Of a DNA stretch of 64,000 nucleotides, positions 34,716-45,318 are shown one piece after another. Within the stretch, counting starts at the first letter, position 1. Each line of letters starts with the position of its first letter. A model generated the notes under the pieces. The model was not told the DNA's origin and ran no database searches. It saw only the letters and a list, made by a program, of their open reading frames with translations. Position numbers and translations under genes: made by a program. The DNA lies in contig JAFYXI010000003.1 in NCBI GenBank assembly GCA_017546245.1, forward strand, positions 1-64,000. The letters run 5' to 3'. The DNA is from Clostridia bacterium (GTDB taxonomy: Bacteria > Bacillota > Clostridia > UBA1381 > UBA9506).

Positions 34716-36080
34716 CTATTCGCTTACTGTCTGATTTAATTTATCAAGCATACTTGTTATTTGTTTTTTACGGCAGATTAAACTGCCCTCTCCGTTTATG
34801 CGAACAAGATAGTTTCGCTCATCCCAGTTATTATAGGTAACAACTGTTTTTTCGCCGCTCTTTTTGTGATACGTAACAGTACAATCCGTTTCACCTGCGG
34901 CTGCAGTCGATGCGGTAAAGTCATCAAACATTATACCTATAACTGCCTGATATACATTTTTAAACGAATCTTCAGAAACGGGGACAGAATTTATTTTATA
35001 TGACGCATTATCTTTTTCGCCTTCTATTGTCATTTCATAGTTTTTACCGTTTCCGTTTACGGTAACTTTAGAAACATCTTCAATATTTTCAAGATGTATA
35101 AGCTTGTCTACCAACTGCATATAATTATACTCTAAAAACTTAAGCTTTGAATTTTCTATAACATATACAGCCGCACCGTCAGCAGATTTTACATATCTTC
35201 CGTTTTCTGTTTCTTTTCCAACAGATATTGTGTATGAGTTTTCTGAATCTGATACTGTATAGACAGCATACGGATTATCCAGACCGTACGGAGCTAAATT
35301 CTGCGGATCGTCTTCTGCAACGCTGTCAAATGACAATGATAAAATTGTCGGTACTACATAGTCAAAAAGATTATATTCATTTGCATTTTTAATTACAGGT
35401 GATTTCATTTTCCACTCATAAACTTTTTCTTCACCCTCGTTTGTCGGCAACTCATTACGCTCTAAAACTATTTTGTTGCTGCCGCTTTTTTCAATTGTAA
35501 TTGCCGCAATATCTTCTTCAGCTATGGAATAAAGACTTGCATCGCGAAGCTTATCGAGCGAAAGTGCCAGACTTTCAACACCTGACTGACTTTTAGCATA
35601 TACCTTGTTATCGCCTGAAAGCATTAAATAGCTAAGACTTCCGTCTGCTGTTTTGTTGCCGATTAATATGCCCTGTGTTGTATTATCTTTAAACAGTATA
35701 TCGACAACGGCAGTCGGATTATCAAGTCCGTACGGCGAAAAATCAGTCACATTTTCTGCGATAAGCTCTTTTGCAGTTACACTGCTGCACTCATATGCTA
35801 AAGTGTTTGCTTTCGACTGGCTGATTTTTATTGTCGGATCGTTATTTACAATCCATTTTTCGCCCTCTGTTGCAACAGTATAGCTTTTGCCGTCTTTGGT
35901 AATTGTTATACTTTTAATATTTTCTTTTTCCGTCTTAAACATATCTACTGTTGTTATCGGCTCAAAGCTGGGAGTTGCTTCAAGCTCTTCTTTCGGTTCA
36001 GTTTTTAAAAGCACAACAAATGCTGTTGCAAGTACTGCGATAATTGCTAAAATTATTATAATATTTTTAATTGGTTTCAT
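34716..36080 (-). CDS. DUF4340 domain-containing membrane-anchored protein
   Basis: The 454-aa protein has a single N-terminal membrane helix (about residues 5-25) followed by a long extracellular region. The repeated pattern of about 180 residues, with ITKDGKSYTVATEGEKWIVN, FSPYGLDNPTAVVDILF and later APYGLDNPYAVYTV, is typical of DUF4340 proteins. Such proteins usually accompany GldG/ABC-2-type transporters, but none is encoded nearby. GGAGGTC precedes the ATG. It lies 12 bases upstream of the MetH-like gene and is probably in the same operon. The role is unknown, with a part in envelope transport or assembly the best guess. Confidence 0.8.
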   Translation of the reverse strand: MKPIKNIIIILAIIAVLATAFVVLLKTEPKEELEATPSFEPITTVDMFKTEKENIKSITITKDGKSYTVATEGEKWIVNNDPTIKISQSKANTLAYECSSVTAKELIAENVTDFSPYGLDNPTAVVDILFKDNTTQGILIGNKTADGSLSYLMLSGDNKVYAKSQSGVESLALSLDKLRDASLYSIAEEDIAAITIEKSGSNKIVLERNELPTNEGEEKVYEWKMKSPVIKNANEYNLFDYVVPTILSLSFDSVAEDDPQNLAPYGLDNPYAVYTVSDSENSYTISVGKETENGRYVKSADGAAVYVIENSKLKFLEYNYMQLVDKLIHLENIEDVSKVTVNGNGKNYEMTIEGEKDNASYKINSVPVSEDSFKNVYQAVIGIMFDDFTASTAAAGETDCTVTYHKKSGEKTVVTYNNWDERNYLVRINGEGSLICRKKQITSMLDKLNQTVSE

Positions 36081-36170
36081 ATTTGACCTCCAAAAACATT
36101 TATTATAATAATTTTACTACAAATTGCATCTAATTTCAATCTTTATACACATAAAGTCATAAAAAGTTTT

Positions 36171-37703
36171 TTATTTTTTTAATACCGAGCGCAAAAGTTC
36201 TATATCTTCACCTGTTATACACGACATTATAAACAAAACCAGAAGATATATTAAAACCGCACCTGATATCTGACACACAAGAGAAAGTGTTGTAATTTCT
36301 GTATAAGGAACAAAGAACATAATTAGTTTAACTGTTGCTACGGATGTTATAATCGCAAAAACAGGCTTTACAATCCGGTTATAGTATTCAATTTTAAAAT
36401 CAGTAACCTTTATTAATCTGTTAAGGCTTAAAAATCCGTTTAAAAGCTCACAGATAAAAATAACTGCAACAAATCCGCCTATTCCATACTTTGGAATTAA
36501 TAAACACACCATAATCACGCTCACAAGCGAATCTATGACATTATATTGCATCGAGCTAAGCTGTTGATTAAGTCCTTTTAGCATGCCGTCTACAACAGAA
36601 TCTAAGTACATAACAATAATGAGCGGCGAAAAGATTTTTAAATACATCCCTGTCTCCTGACTTTTATATATTGCCATTCCCAATTCATTTGAAAAAGCAA
36701 AAAATATACCGCTTACACCAATAGCAAAAATTAAGGTGACGTGTAATACCCTTGATATAATATAATGTATTCTGCGCATATTTTTATGTGCATTGCACTC
36801 TGCAAGTTCGGGCACTAACAAAAGAGAAAATGATGTTAAAAAAGCTGACGGAAATAATAGCACAGGAAGAACCATACCGTGCACTACCCCATACTTTGCC
36901 AATGCGGTTTCTTTTGAATATCCGTACTCGCGCAGTTTAGGCGGTACTAAAATATGCTCTGTTGTTGTATGTGCAGAACGTGCATAACTGCTTATTGCAA
37001 CAGGCATTGCAATAGATATAAGTCTTTTTAACATTCCTTTTGCAGCAGGCATTTTGCCTTTACACTTTTTTATATCTGCTTTATACAGAATAAACTCATA
37101 AAAAAACGACAAAATTTCTGCTATACTTCCGCCTGCAACTATTGCAAGACACGCATATTCGATGCCTTTTGGAGCTAATATACTCAGTCCCATAACAGCA
37201 ACACTTATACGGATAAACTGTTCAAAAATCTGCGCCGATGCACTTTTTATAACACGTCTTACAGCAGTAAAATAGCCGGTCAAAGTCGCTGATAATGCTA
37301 TTGGAATAAGACTTACAGATAATGCATACAGCGATTTTACGGTTCGTGCATCAGAAAGAATTATCTCACCTATCGGTTTAGCGAATAAAAACAAGCCTCC
37401 TGCGGCAATACTGCCAAAAAACAAACTATAACTCAGGCAGCGTCTTACTGCAAGACGTGCACCACTTGCCGAACCCTTTGCAAGTTCTTCTGTTACCAGT
37501 CGGGTTGTTGCAAGATTTATTCCCGAGCTTGCCAGGGTAACTGCAAAGGTGTATACCGACATAACAAGCTGAAAAAGCCCGACGCCGGATGCGCCGAGCT
37601 TATTTGAAATATACACATTGAATGAAACGCCCACTGTCCGCATAAAAAGCGAGGTCATAGACAATATGATTGTGTTTAATATAAACTTTTTACCTTTTCG
37701 CAT
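36171..37703 (-). CDS. SpoVB-like polysaccharide/lipid flippase (MOP superfamily)
   Basis: This 510-aa membrane protein has about 14 hydrophobic helices and the MATE-like PST/SpoVB pattern, with GLFQLVMSVYTFAVTLASSGINLATTRLVTEE near residue 45 and LKYG-type loops later. SpoVB-family members move lipid-linked precursors and SpoVB is needed for spore cortex synthesis. I chose the ATG at 37703, preceded by GGAGG at 9 bases. The frame is open for 20 more codons. A CATATATT element about 25 bases upstream of the ribosome binding site resembles a sigma-E -10 box, which would fit mother-cell expression. Other oligosaccharide flippases are possible. Confidence 0.82.
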   Translation of the reverse strand: MRKGKKFILNTIILSMTSLFMRTVGVSFNVYISNKLGASGVGLFQLVMSVYTFAVTLASSGINLATTRLVTEELAKGSASGARLAVRRCLSYSLFFGSIAAGGLFLFAKPIGEIILSDARTVKSLYALSVSLIPIALSATLTGYFTAVRRVIKSASAQIFEQFIRISVAVMGLSILAPKGIEYACLAIVAGGSIAEILSFFYEFILYKADIKKCKGKMPAAKGMLKRLISIAMPVAISSYARSAHTTTEHILVPPKLREYGYSKETALAKYGVVHGMVLPVLLFPSAFLTSFSLLLVPELAECNAHKNMRRIHYIISRVLHVTLIFAIGVSGIFFAFSNELGMAIYKSQETGMYLKIFSPLIIVMYLDSVVDGMLKGLNQQLSSMQYNVIDSLVSVIMVCLLIPKYGIGGFVAVIFICELLNGFLSLNRLIKVTDFKIEYYNRIVKPVFAIITSVATVKLIMFFVPYTEITTLSLVCQISGAVLIYLLVLFIMSCITGEDIELLRSVLKK

Positions 37704-37769
37704 GCTTATCCGCCTCCGATACAATATATGAATTAAGGCAGAAAAACATACCCATTTAAGCATATAAAA

Positions 37770-37796
37770 AGCAGACAGGATTAAGTCCTGTCTGCT
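37770..37796 (-). terminator. Terminator upstream of the SpoVB-like gene
   Basis: AGCAGACAGGA (37770-37780) and TCCTGTCTGCT (37786-37796) form an 11-bp perfect stem. On the minus strand it is followed by TTTTTAT. It ends transcripts coming from ppdK and the small element. Confidence 0.85.
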
Positions 37797-37815
37797 CTAA
37801 ATTTTAATTTGTTAA

Positions 37816-38070
37816 GGGGCAAAGTGTTTTATAATTTTAGGGGCAAAGTGATTTATAATTTCCCTTTTTCTAAAGGGGTAATAAAATGCTCGTTTTATCA
37901 CACCTATTTATTTGCCCTAAAATATATCCAAATGCCCTTTCTATGCCTGTTTTAGCAAGATTGTTGCTATAAAAAATCGGATAAAAAAAGACCTCATAGA
38001 GCGTTAACTCTACAAGGTCAATTTTATAATTCAGTTTTTCTTTTTTGTTATATTTGGGTTTGCCCCTAAA
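37816..38070. mobile_element. Small MITE-like or decayed element with 12-bp inverted ends
   Basis: TTTAGGGGCAAA (37836-37847) and its exact reverse complement TTTGCCCCTAAA (38059-38070) bound about 235 bp. Just inside and outside the left end, a roughly 22-base unit starting GGGGCAAAGTG is present twice in tandem (37816 and 37840). A hairpin with GACCT/AGGTC and TAGAG/CTCTA lies at 37990-38019. Together with its odd little reading frame, this occupies the 378-base gap between the SpoVB-like gene and ppdK. No transposase was seen. Confidence 0.5.
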
Positions 38071-38073
38071 CAA
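37870..38073 (-). CDS. Hypothetical 67-aa reading frame inside the small element
   Basis: I do not recognise this protein. The frame begins with a TTG that lies at the edge of the inverted repeat, and it reads KIDLVELTLYEVFFYPIFY then AKTGIERAFGYILGQINRC. No ribosome binding site of normal strength precedes it. It may be a fragment of a lost transposon or recombinase gene, or not coding at all. It is listed because it nearly fills the element and is open end to end. Confidence 0.25.
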   Translation of the reverse strand: MFRGKPKYNKKEKLNYKIDLVELTLYEVFFYPIFYSNNLAKTGIERAFGYILGQINRCDKTSILLPL

Positions 38074-38081
38074 TAATTAAA

Positions 38082-40715
38082 TTATTTGTTCATTTCGCTG
38101 ATTTTTGCCTGTGCAGCTGCCAAACGGGCAATCGGCACACGGAACGGTGAACATGACACATAGTCAAGACCGATTTTGTGGCAGAATTCAACAGAAGACG
38201 GGTCGCCGCCGTGCTCACCACAGATACCGATGTGGAGGTTCGGGTTAACCGGCTTACCAAGCTTAATGGACATATCCATCAGCTTACCAACACCTGTCTG
38301 GTCGAGTTTTGCAAACGGGTCGTTTTCGAAGATTTTTGTATCATAGTAAGCGTTTAAGAACTTACCTGCATCGTCACGAGAGAAACCGTAAGCCATCTGA
38401 GTTAAGTCGTTTGTACCGAAGCAGAAGAAGTCAGCTTCTTTTGCGATTTCGTCAGCTGTTAATGCAGCTCTCGGAATTTCGATCATTGTACCAACCTCGT
38501 AAGCAAGCTCTACGCCGGCTGCTGCGATTTCAGCATCTGCAGTTTCAACAACAACCTTCTTAACAAACTTAAGCTCTTTAACGTCGCCAACCAACGGAAT
38601 CATAATTTCAGGAGCAACCTTCCAGTCAGGATGTGCTTTCTGAACGTTGATAGCAGCACGGATAACAGCTTTTGTCTGCATTTTTGCAATTTCAGGATAG
38701 GTAACTGCAAGACGGCAGCCACGATGTCCCATCATCGGGTTGAACTCGTGGAGAGATTCGATAATAGCCTTAATTCTTTCAACAGTTTTGCCCTGAGCAT
38801 CTGCAAGCTTTTTAATATCTTCTTCAGTTGTAGGAACAAACTCATGAAGCGGCGGGTCTAAGAAACGGATTGTTACAGGGTTGCCCTCTAATGCTTCGTA
38901 AATTTTTTCAAAGTCGCCCTGCTGAACAGGAAGAATCTTTTCTAATGCAACCTCTCTTTCTTCAACTGTGTCAGAACAAATCATTTCGCGGAATGCATCA
39001 ATTCTGTCGCCTTCAAAGAACATATGCTCTGTACGGCAAAGACCGATACCTTCAGCACCTAACTCACGAGCTTTTTTAGCGTCAGCCGGAGTATCTGCGT
39101 TTGTTCTAACTTTAAGAGTTCTGTATTTGTCAGCCCATGCCATAATTCTGCCAAACTCACCCGAGATAGATGCGTCAACAGTCGGAATTAAGCCGTCATA
39201 AATAGCACCGGTAGAACCGTCAAGAGAAATAAGGTCTCCTTCATGGTATTCTTTACCTGCTAATACAAACTTTTTGTTTTCTTCGTCCATAACGATTTCT
39301 GAGCAGCCTGATACACAGCAAGTACCCATACCACGAGCAACAACGGCTGCGTGAGATGTCATACCGCCACGAACTGTTAAGATACCCTGAGCAGCTTTCA
39401 TACCCTCGATATCTTCAGGAGATGTTTCTAAACGAACGAGAACAACTTTTTCGCCTCTTTCGTTCCACTCTTTTGCATCCTCGGCAGTAAATACGATTTT
39501 ACCGCAAGCAGCACCCGGAGATGCAGCTAATGCACGACCGATAGGAGCTGCAGTTTTAAGAGCTGCAGCATCGAACTGCGGATGAAGAAGTGTATCTAAG
39601 TTTCTCGGGTCAATCATTGCAACTGCTTTTTCTTCACTAATCATACCTTCGTCAACTAAGTCACAAGCGATTTTTAAAGCAGCCTTAGCTGTTCTTTTAC
39701 CGTTACGGGTCTGAAGCATATAAAGTTTCTTATCTTCGATAGTAAACTCCATATCCTGCATATCTCTGTAATGGTTTTCGAGTTTAGAACAGATACCGAT
39801 GAACTCTTCGTATACTTCAGGCATAACCTCTTTAAGCTGGTCAATTTTCTGAGGTGTACGAACGCCGGCAACAACGTCTTCACCCTGAGCGTTCATTAAG
39901 AACTCACCCATAAGGTGTTTTTCACCTGTTGCAGGGTCACGGGTAAATGCAACACCTGTACCCGATGTTTCGCCCATGTTACCGAATGCCATCATCTGAA
40001 CGTTAACAGCGGTACCCCAAGAATAAGGAATATCGTTGTCACGGCGGTATACGTTAGCACGTGGGTTGTCCCATGAACGGAATACTGCTTTAACAGCTTC
40101 CATAAGCTGTTCTTTCGGGTCTGTCGGGAAGTCAGAACCGATTTTGCCTTTATATTCAGCTTTAAACTGATTTGCAAGCTCTTTAAGGTCGTCAGCAGTA
40201 AGCTCAACGTCCTGAGTAACACCTTTTTCTTCTTTCATCTTGTCGATGAGCTCTTCGAAGTATTTTTTACCTACTTCCATAACAACGTCAGAGAACATCT
40301 GAATAAATCTTCTGTAGCAGTCCCAAGCCCAACGCGGATTGCCTGATTTTTCAGCCAATACGTTTACAACTTCTTCGTTAAGACCGAGGTTTAAGATTGT
40401 ATCCATCATACCCGGCATTGATGCTCTTGCACCTGAACGAACAGAAACCAAAAGCGGATTTTCTTTATCACCAAATTTTTTGCCGGTGATTTTTTCCATG
40501 TCTGTGATAGCAACCATAATCTGATCCATGATTTCGTCATTGATCTTTCTGCCATCTTCATAGTACTGTGTACATGCTTCAGTTGAAATTGTGAAGCCCT
40601 GCGGTACAGGCAGACCAAGCTTTGTCATTTCAGCAAGGTTAGCACCTTTACCACCTAACAGATTTCTCATATCTGCATTGCCTTCGCTAAACAGATATAC
40701 ATACTTTTTACCCAT
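38082..40715 (-). CDS. ppdK: Pyruvate, phosphate dikinase
   Basis: PPDK interconverts pyruvate, ATP and phosphate with PEP, AMP and pyrophosphate. In anaerobes it often runs toward pyruvate and yields ATP from PPi. The 877-aa protein has the N-terminal nucleotide-binding domain (VYLFSEGNADMRNLLGGKGANLAEM start), the swivelling phosphohistidine domain with GGMTSHAAVVARGMGTCCV near residue 450, and the C-terminal PEP barrel with GLCRTEHMFFE, MMGHRGCRLA and the catalytic Cys in IGICGEHGGDP. AGGAGG lies 8 bases before the ATG at 40715. It is monocistronic with its own promoter and complements the PPi-type phosphofructokinase. Confidence 0.98.
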   Translation of the reverse strand: MGKKYVYLFSEGNADMRNLLGGKGANLAEMTKLGLPVPQGFTISTEACTQYYEDGRKINDEIMDQIMVAITDMEKITGKKFGDKENPLLVSVRSGARASMPGMMDTILNLGLNEEVVNVLAEKSGNPRWAWDCYRRFIQMFSDVVMEVGKKYFEELIDKMKEEKGVTQDVELTADDLKELANQFKAEYKGKIGSDFPTDPKEQLMEAVKAVFRSWDNPRANVYRRDNDIPYSWGTAVNVQMMAFGNMGETSGTGVAFTRDPATGEKHLMGEFLMNAQGEDVVAGVRTPQKIDQLKEVMPEVYEEFIGICSKLENHYRDMQDMEFTIEDKKLYMLQTRNGKRTAKAALKIACDLVDEGMISEEKAVAMIDPRNLDTLLHPQFDAAALKTAAPIGRALAASPGAACGKIVFTAEDAKEWNERGEKVVLVRLETSPEDIEGMKAAQGILTVRGGMTSHAAVVARGMGTCCVSGCSEIVMDEENKKFVLAGKEYHEGDLISLDGSTGAIYDGLIPTVDASISGEFGRIMAWADKYRTLKVRTNADTPADAKKARELGAEGIGLCRTEHMFFEGDRIDAFREMICSDTVEEREVALEKILPVQQGDFEKIYEALEGNPVTIRFLDPPLHEFVPTTEEDIKKLADAQGKTVERIKAIIESLHEFNPMMGHRGCRLAVTYPEIAKMQTKAVIRAAINVQKAHPDWKVAPEIMIPLVGDVKELKFVKKVVVETADAEIAAAGVELAYEVGTMIEIPRAALTADEIAKEADFFCFGTNDLTQMAYGFSRDDAGKFLNAYYDTKIFENDPFAKLDQTGVGKLMDMSIKLGKPVNPNLHIGICGEHGGDPSSVEFCHKIGLDYVSCSPFRVPIARLAAAQAKISEMNK

Positions 40716-40807
40716 CAATGAAACCTCCTATATCTTTTGTTCGGATTTAAATTTTAAACCCTTACATTTTTAACAAAATTTTGATGTTCACGAGGACACC
40801 ACAGTAT

Positions 40808-40835
40808 ATTATACCATATAATTACAAAAAAGCAA
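40808..40835 (-). promoter_or_regulatory. Promoter for ppdK
   Basis: On the minus strand TTGCTT (40830-40835) and a perfect TATAAT (40808-40813) are 16 bases apart, giving a 5' leader of about 85 nt. Confidence 0.65.
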
Positions 40836-40897
40836 TTATTTTTTTTATTTTTTAGCTTTTTTCGTATAATTTATTATTTTTGCAAATTTATGGAATT

Positions 40898-43090
40898 TTA
40901 TACCTTTGTTAATTTTGCAAATGCGCCCATAAGATTTTTAGTGCCTGCATCATCAAAAGCAATTTCTATTCTAACATCGTTACCCTCTGGAGTTACCGAT
41001 AAAATCATACCCTTTCCGAACTTGCGGTGAGTTACCACATCGCCCGGTGCAAAATCAACATTAACCGGTTTTGAACGAACGTCAAAGGCTTTTTTGTTAA
41101 ATATATCATTAAACAATGCCTGCTTGCTTGGTTTTGATGAACTGTCAATTTCGTGAGCAGTTTCATTCTTCTGTGCAATTACATTAGTAAATTCTTCAGG
41201 AATTTCACCTAAAAACCTTGACGGATTAGAATATTGCGAACCGCCGTAAAGATTTCTTCTTAGTGCATAAGATATTGTAAGATGCTTTTTAGCTCGCGTT
41301 ATGCCCACATAGCACAATCTGCGTTCTTCTTCAATTTCTTCTGACGAGAACATTGAACGGCTGCTGGGAAATAACCCCTCCTCCATTCCGCACAAAAATA
41401 CATTGCCAAATTCCAGACCTTTCGCACTGTGCAAGGTCATTAATACAACAGTATCTGCGTTTTCGTCATAGTTATCAATATCAGACACAAGCGAGGTTCG
41501 CTCTAAAAATTCGGCAAGAGTTGGTTCGTCAGCATCTTTTTCGTACTCGAATGCCGAAGAAATAAACTCACCGATATTTTCTAATCTTGTCTGATTTTCT
41601 ACGCTGGCGTCTAACATAAGCATCGCACGGTATCCGCTTAATTCTAAAATGTTTTCAAGAATCGCCGACGGAAGTGCCTCTTTTGACATTGCCTGAATAT
41701 TTCTGATTAAAGTTGTAAAGCCTTTTAACTTGTCAGAAATTTTCACCAAATCAGGAATTTCTTCTGCCATTTCCATAGCAGCAAACATACTTATTTCTCT
41801 TTCTGACGCCACCTGAGCAATTTTTTCTATCGAGGTTGTTCCTATTTTTCGGCTCGGCTCGTTTACAACACGAATTAAACTGATGTTGTCATTTGGATTA
41901 TAAACCAAACGCAGATATGCCAAAACATCTTTAACTTCTTTTCGGTCATAGAATCTTAAGCCTGCCAAAACTCTGTAAGGAATATTGTATCCGCTGAGCG
42001 TTGTTTCGATTATACGCGATTGTGCGTTTGTTCGGTATAAAATTGCACAGTCAGAATATTTGCCGCCATTTGCAGTCGCAAGATTTATTTGCTTTGCTAT
42101 GTATTCAGCCTCTTCATACTCGTTGGGAGCGCCGAATACGTCTATTTTTTCTCCGTCACCGTTATCAGTCCAGAGATTTTTGCCCTTTCTTCCCATATTA
42201 TTTGCAATAACGTGGTTTGCCGCATTTAAAATATTCTGCGTTGAACGATAATTCTGTTCGAGCTTTATTAGCTTTGCTCCTGAAAACTCTTTTTCAAAAT
42301 CTAAAATATTATTGATGTTTGCTCCGCGAAATTTATATATACTCTGGTCGTCATCACCAACGACACAAATATTTTCTCTGCCGGCTGCCAACATACTCGT
42401 AAGCATATACTGTGAATTGTTTGTATCCTGATACTCGTCAACAAAAATATATTTAAATTTGTTCTGATAGTATTTAAGCGCCTCTTCTTCCATAGAAAGC
42501 ACCTTTACGCTCAGCATAATAATATCGTCAAAATCTAATGCATTTGCCTCTTTTAAACGTTTTTGATACAGCTTATACACTTCTCCGACTTTAGACTTTC
42601 TGAAATCGCCCTCAAATACCTCACAAAATGAATCAGGCTCCATTAAATCGTCTTTTGCTGAAGATATTTCTGCCATAACACCTTTAACAGGGAAATATTT
42701 TTCATCCATATCCAGTTCTTTCAGGCATCTTTTAACCAGAGTTTTCTGGTCTGCGGTATCATATATTACAAAATCGCTGCTATATCCTAAAAGGTGGATA
42801 TTTTTACGCAGAATTTTCATACAGCAGGCATGGAAGGTATGTATCCACATTCCGTCTGCCGCCTCGCCGATTAACCCCTCTATTCTCTCTTTCATTTCGT
42901 TTGCCGCTTTGTTTGTAAACGTAATGGCAAGTATTTCATAAGGACGAGCTAAAGCTTGTTCTAATATGTACGCAATTTTATTTACAACAACTGTTGTTTT
43001 GCCCGAGCCTGCACCTGCTAAAATTAAAATCGGTCCGTCGGTTGTTAAAATCGCCTCTTTTTGTTTATCGTTAAACCTGTCTAAGTTCAT
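40898..43090 (-). CDS. pcrA: ATP-dependent DNA helicase PcrA/UvrD
   Basis: PcrA is a 3'-5' SF1A helicase active in repair and plasmid replication. The 730-aa protein has the Q motif LNDKQKEAI-like [15 protein letters not shown], Walker [13 protein letters not shown], the DEYQDTN Walker [15 protein letters not shown], the LEQNYRST motif, and the C-terminal [12 protein letters not shown] and [12 protein letters not shown]. The C-terminal Tudor-like tail ([17 protein letters not shown]) binds RNA polymerase in the family. GGAGG precedes the ATG. It overlaps the end of trmFO by 4 bases and is probably expressed with it. Confidence 0.97.
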   Translation of the reverse strand: MNLDRFNDKQKEAILTTDGPILILAGAGSGKTTVVVNKIAYILEQALARPYEILAITFTNKAANEMKERIEGLIGEAADGMWIHTFHACCMKILRKNIHLLGYSSDFVIYDTADQKTLVKRCLKELDMDEKYFPVKGVMAEISSAKDDLMEPDSFCEVFEGDFRKSKVGEVYKLYQKRLKEANALDFDDIIMLSVKVLSMEEEALKYYQNKFKYIFVDEYQDTNNSQYMLTSMLAAGRENICVVGDDDQSIYKFRGANINNILDFEKEFSGAKLIKLEQNYRSTQNILNAANHVIANNMGRKGKNLWTDNGDGEKIDVFGAPNEYEEAEYIAKQINLATANGGKYSDCAILYRTNAQSRIIETTLSGYNIPYRVLAGLRFYDRKEVKDVLAYLRLVYNPNDNISLIRVVNEPSRKIGTTSIEKIAQVASEREISMFAAMEMAEEIPDLVKISDKLKGFTTLIRNIQAMSKEALPSAILENILELSGYRAMLMLDASVENQTRLENIGEFISSAFEYEKDADEPTLAEFLERTSLVSDIDNYDENADTVVLMTLHSAKGLEFGNVFLCGMEEGLFPSSRSMFSSEEIEEERRLCYVGITRAKKHLTISYALRRNLYGGSQYSNPSRFLGEIPEEFTNVIAQKNETAHEIDSSSKPSKQALFNDIFNKKAFDVRSKPVNVDFAPGDVVTHRKFGKGMILSVTPEGNDVRIEIAFDDAGTKNLMGAFAKLTKV

Positions 43091-44391
43091 AGCTCCTCCT
43101 CAATTATTTTCTTCATTGTATCCAATGCTCGCTCAGAAATTTTTGTGTATCTTTCTTTTTTATTTTTAACACGATAATCGAGCGAATCTATAATGCCGAA
43201 ATTAATATTCATTGGCTGAAAATCTTTACCTTCAAAAGCCGAAACGTGCTTAGCAAGTGCCCCCGTTGCAGTTAGTGAAGGAAATATTAAAGGCTCTTTT
43301 CCCAAGACCTTGCGTGCCGCACTTATACCTGCAACAATGCCTGACGATGCAGACTCAACATAGCCCTCAACACCGGTAATCTGACCTGCAAAATAAAGTC
43401 CGGGTCTTTTTATAACCTCGTATGATGCATTTAAAAAACCGGGTGAATGCAAAAATGTATTTCTGTGCATAACACCGTATCTTACAATATCCATATTTTC
43501 AAGTCCGGGAATCATTGAAAAAACTCTTTTTTGTTCACCAAATTTTAAATGTGTCTGAAAACCCACCATATTAAAAAGCGTGCCGTCTTTATCATCCTGA
43601 CGAAGCTGAACAACTGCATAATACTGCTTACCTGTTTCGGGATGCTCTAAGCCTACGGGTTTTAACGGACCAAATGTAAGGGTATCTTCTCCTCTTTTTG
43701 CCATAACCTCTACCGGCATACAGCCCTCGAAAACCTTTTGATTTTCGAACTCGTGCAGTTCTGCCGTTTCGGCATTTATAAGCTCGTTATAAAAACGCAA
43801 ATATTCTTCTTTTGTCATAGGACAGTTGATATAATCTGCTGTTCCTCTGTCGTATCTTGCTTTTCTGTATGTCTTTTCGCGGTCTATTGATTCATAAGTA
43901 ACAATCGGTGCTGCAGCATCAAAAAAGTAAAGCTGATTGCCGCCGCAAAGCTCTTTTATGCTTTCTGATAAAGCATCTGATGTAAGCGGTCCTGATGCTA
44001 CAATAACAATTCCGTCTTCAGGAATTTTTGTTATTTCTTCGTGTATAACATTAATTTTAGGATTATTTTCGATTTTTTCAGTCATCATCTTGGCAAACCC
44101 TACACGGTCAACAGCTAAAGCTCCGCCCGCAGGTACACGGGTGGCATCTGCACACTCTGTAACCAAAGAGCCTAAAAGGCGCATTTCGGCTTTTAAAAGA
44201 CCTGCACCGTTTTCTAAGGTATCGGCTCTTAACGAATTTGAGCATACCAATTCACCCAACGCATCTAAAGAGTGCGCAGGAGTTTTTTTATCCGGCTTCA
44301 TTTCATATAAATCTACATCTATTCCATATTTTGCAAGCTGCCACGCCGCTTCGCATCCGGCAAGCCCTCCGCCAATTACAGTTACTTTCAT
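43087..44391 (-). CDS. trmFO: Methylenetetrahydrofolate-tRNA (uracil-54) methyltransferase TrmFO
   Basis: TrmFO makes ribothymidine at position 54 of tRNA, using methylene-THF and FAD. The 434-aa flavoprotein starts [20 protein letters not shown], a Rossmann dinucleotide motif, and has [11 protein letters not shown], the catalytic Cys-containing segment [39 protein letters not shown] and [20 protein letters not shown] placed the start at 44391 because AAAAGG is at proper spacing only for this ATG. An ATG at 44400 directly abuts that site. Its stop overlaps the pcrA start (ATGA). Confidence 0.97.
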   Translation of the reverse strand: MKVTVIGGGLAGCEAAWQLAKYGIDVDLYEMKPDKKTPAHSLDALGELVCSNSLRADTLENGAGLLKAEMRLLGSLVTECADATRVPAGGALAVDRVGFAKMMTEKIENNPKINVIHEEITKIPEDGIVIVASGPLTSDALSESIKELCGGNQLYFFDAAAPIVTYESIDREKTYRKARYDRGTADYINCPMTKEEYLRFYNELINAETAELHEFENQKVFEGCMPVEVMAKRGEDTLTFGPLKPVGLEHPETGKQYYAVVQLRQDDKDGTLFNMVGFQTHLKFGEQKRVFSMIPGLENMDIVRYGVMHRNTFLHSPGFLNASYEVIKRPGLYFAGQITGVEGYVESASSGIVAGISAARKVLGKEPLIFPSLTATGALAKHVSAFEGKDFQPMNINFGIIDSLDYRVKNKKERYTKISERALDTMKKIIEEEL

Positions 44392-44416
44392 TTGTTCCAT
44401 CCTTTTGTATGTTATT

Positions 44417-45304
44417 TTAAATATCTTTAATTAATGCCGCCGCATATTTATCAATAAGATATACAGGCCTATAGGCAAGTTTTGATTGTCTCAGTCCGGC
44501 AAGCCCCATATCTTCTTCACGGTTAATATATTTATACTCGCTCCATTCGTGTTCACAAAACTGTTGATTTATTGCGTTAAACACGCCGCGAATTGAACTG
44601 TTTCCAAACTCTAAATGTGCTAAAACAGTATCACTTGTTACAGGCTCTGCAAAGGATACCGCCTCTAATTGCCCATCAATTTTAATACCGCCGCCACTAA
44701 CTCCCAAGTCAGAAAAATTATCAATTACCTTATAGGTTGCGCCGCGTGCATTATCGCCGCTGTCAGCATCCTGCTTTTCTTCTGTCCAGCGCTCAAACAG
44801 TTTTTTGCACTCAGGCATATCATTTTCTGTAAGCTTTACATATTCAAAATTATAATTATTTTTAAAGTAATTTAAGTGATTTCGCTTTTGATGAAGCTTT
44901 TTACCGCTTAGCGTTATAAGCTTTTCTGTTTCGTAGACATAATCAGAATTATCTCTGTCGTAAATAAACTCAAACTTACCCGGGCAAAGCTCTTCTAATT
45001 CTTCTTTCATCCACTCGGATAAGTTACGAAATAGCGGCCTTGCGCCCTCACCTTTTAAATATTCGCAAATTTGCTTTATTGCTTCTTTTTTATCCCCTGA
45101 ACCGATAGGATATGAAACCATCGGCGGATTCTTTCTGAATTGGAAAAACAGCACCATACAGCCGCAGACCTCGGCATAGGTAATGGCACCGTTTCCTTCC
45201 CACATAAACATATTTGTAAAATTGTATGTTGAATTATCGATATTCGAAAAATATCGCGAAAAAACGTCTTTATCATTTAACGTTATTCTCTTACGTTCTA
45301 TCAT
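44417..45304 (-). CDS. DUF2156 / phosphatidylglycerol lysyltransferase C-terminal-like protein
   Basis: The 295-aa soluble protein matches the GNAT-like double domain found at the C-terminus of MprF-type aminoacyl-phosphatidylglycerol synthases. It has [34 protein letters not shown] and the closing [24 protein letters not shown] and [21 protein letters not shown]. There is no membrane domain, so it probably moves an aminoacyl or acyl group to a lipid or peptide in the cytosol. The substrate is not known. It follows aroE by 14 bases and precedes trmFO by 25. Confidence 0.85.
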   Translation of the reverse strand: MIERKRITLNDKDVFSRYFSNIDNSTYNFTNMFMWEGNGAITYAEVCGCMVLFFQFRKNPPMVSYPIGSGDKKEAIKQICEYLKGEGARPLFRNLSEWMKEELEELCPGKFEFIYDRDNSDYVYETEKLITLSGKKLHQKRNHLNYFKNNYNFEYVKLTENDMPECKKLFERWTEEKQDADSGDNARGATYKVIDNFSDLGVSGGGIKIDGQLEAVSFAEPVTSDTVLAHLEFGNSSIRGVFNAINQQFCEHEWSEYKYINREEDMGLAGLRQSKLAYRPVYLIDKYAAALIKDI

Positions 45305-45318
45305 ACCTGCTCCTTTAG

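Noticed and set aside
38309-39201. Several plus-strand frames inside ppdK and similar frames opposite other genes
   Set aside because: They are antisense shadows of well-recognised genes. None has a ribosome binding site or domain.
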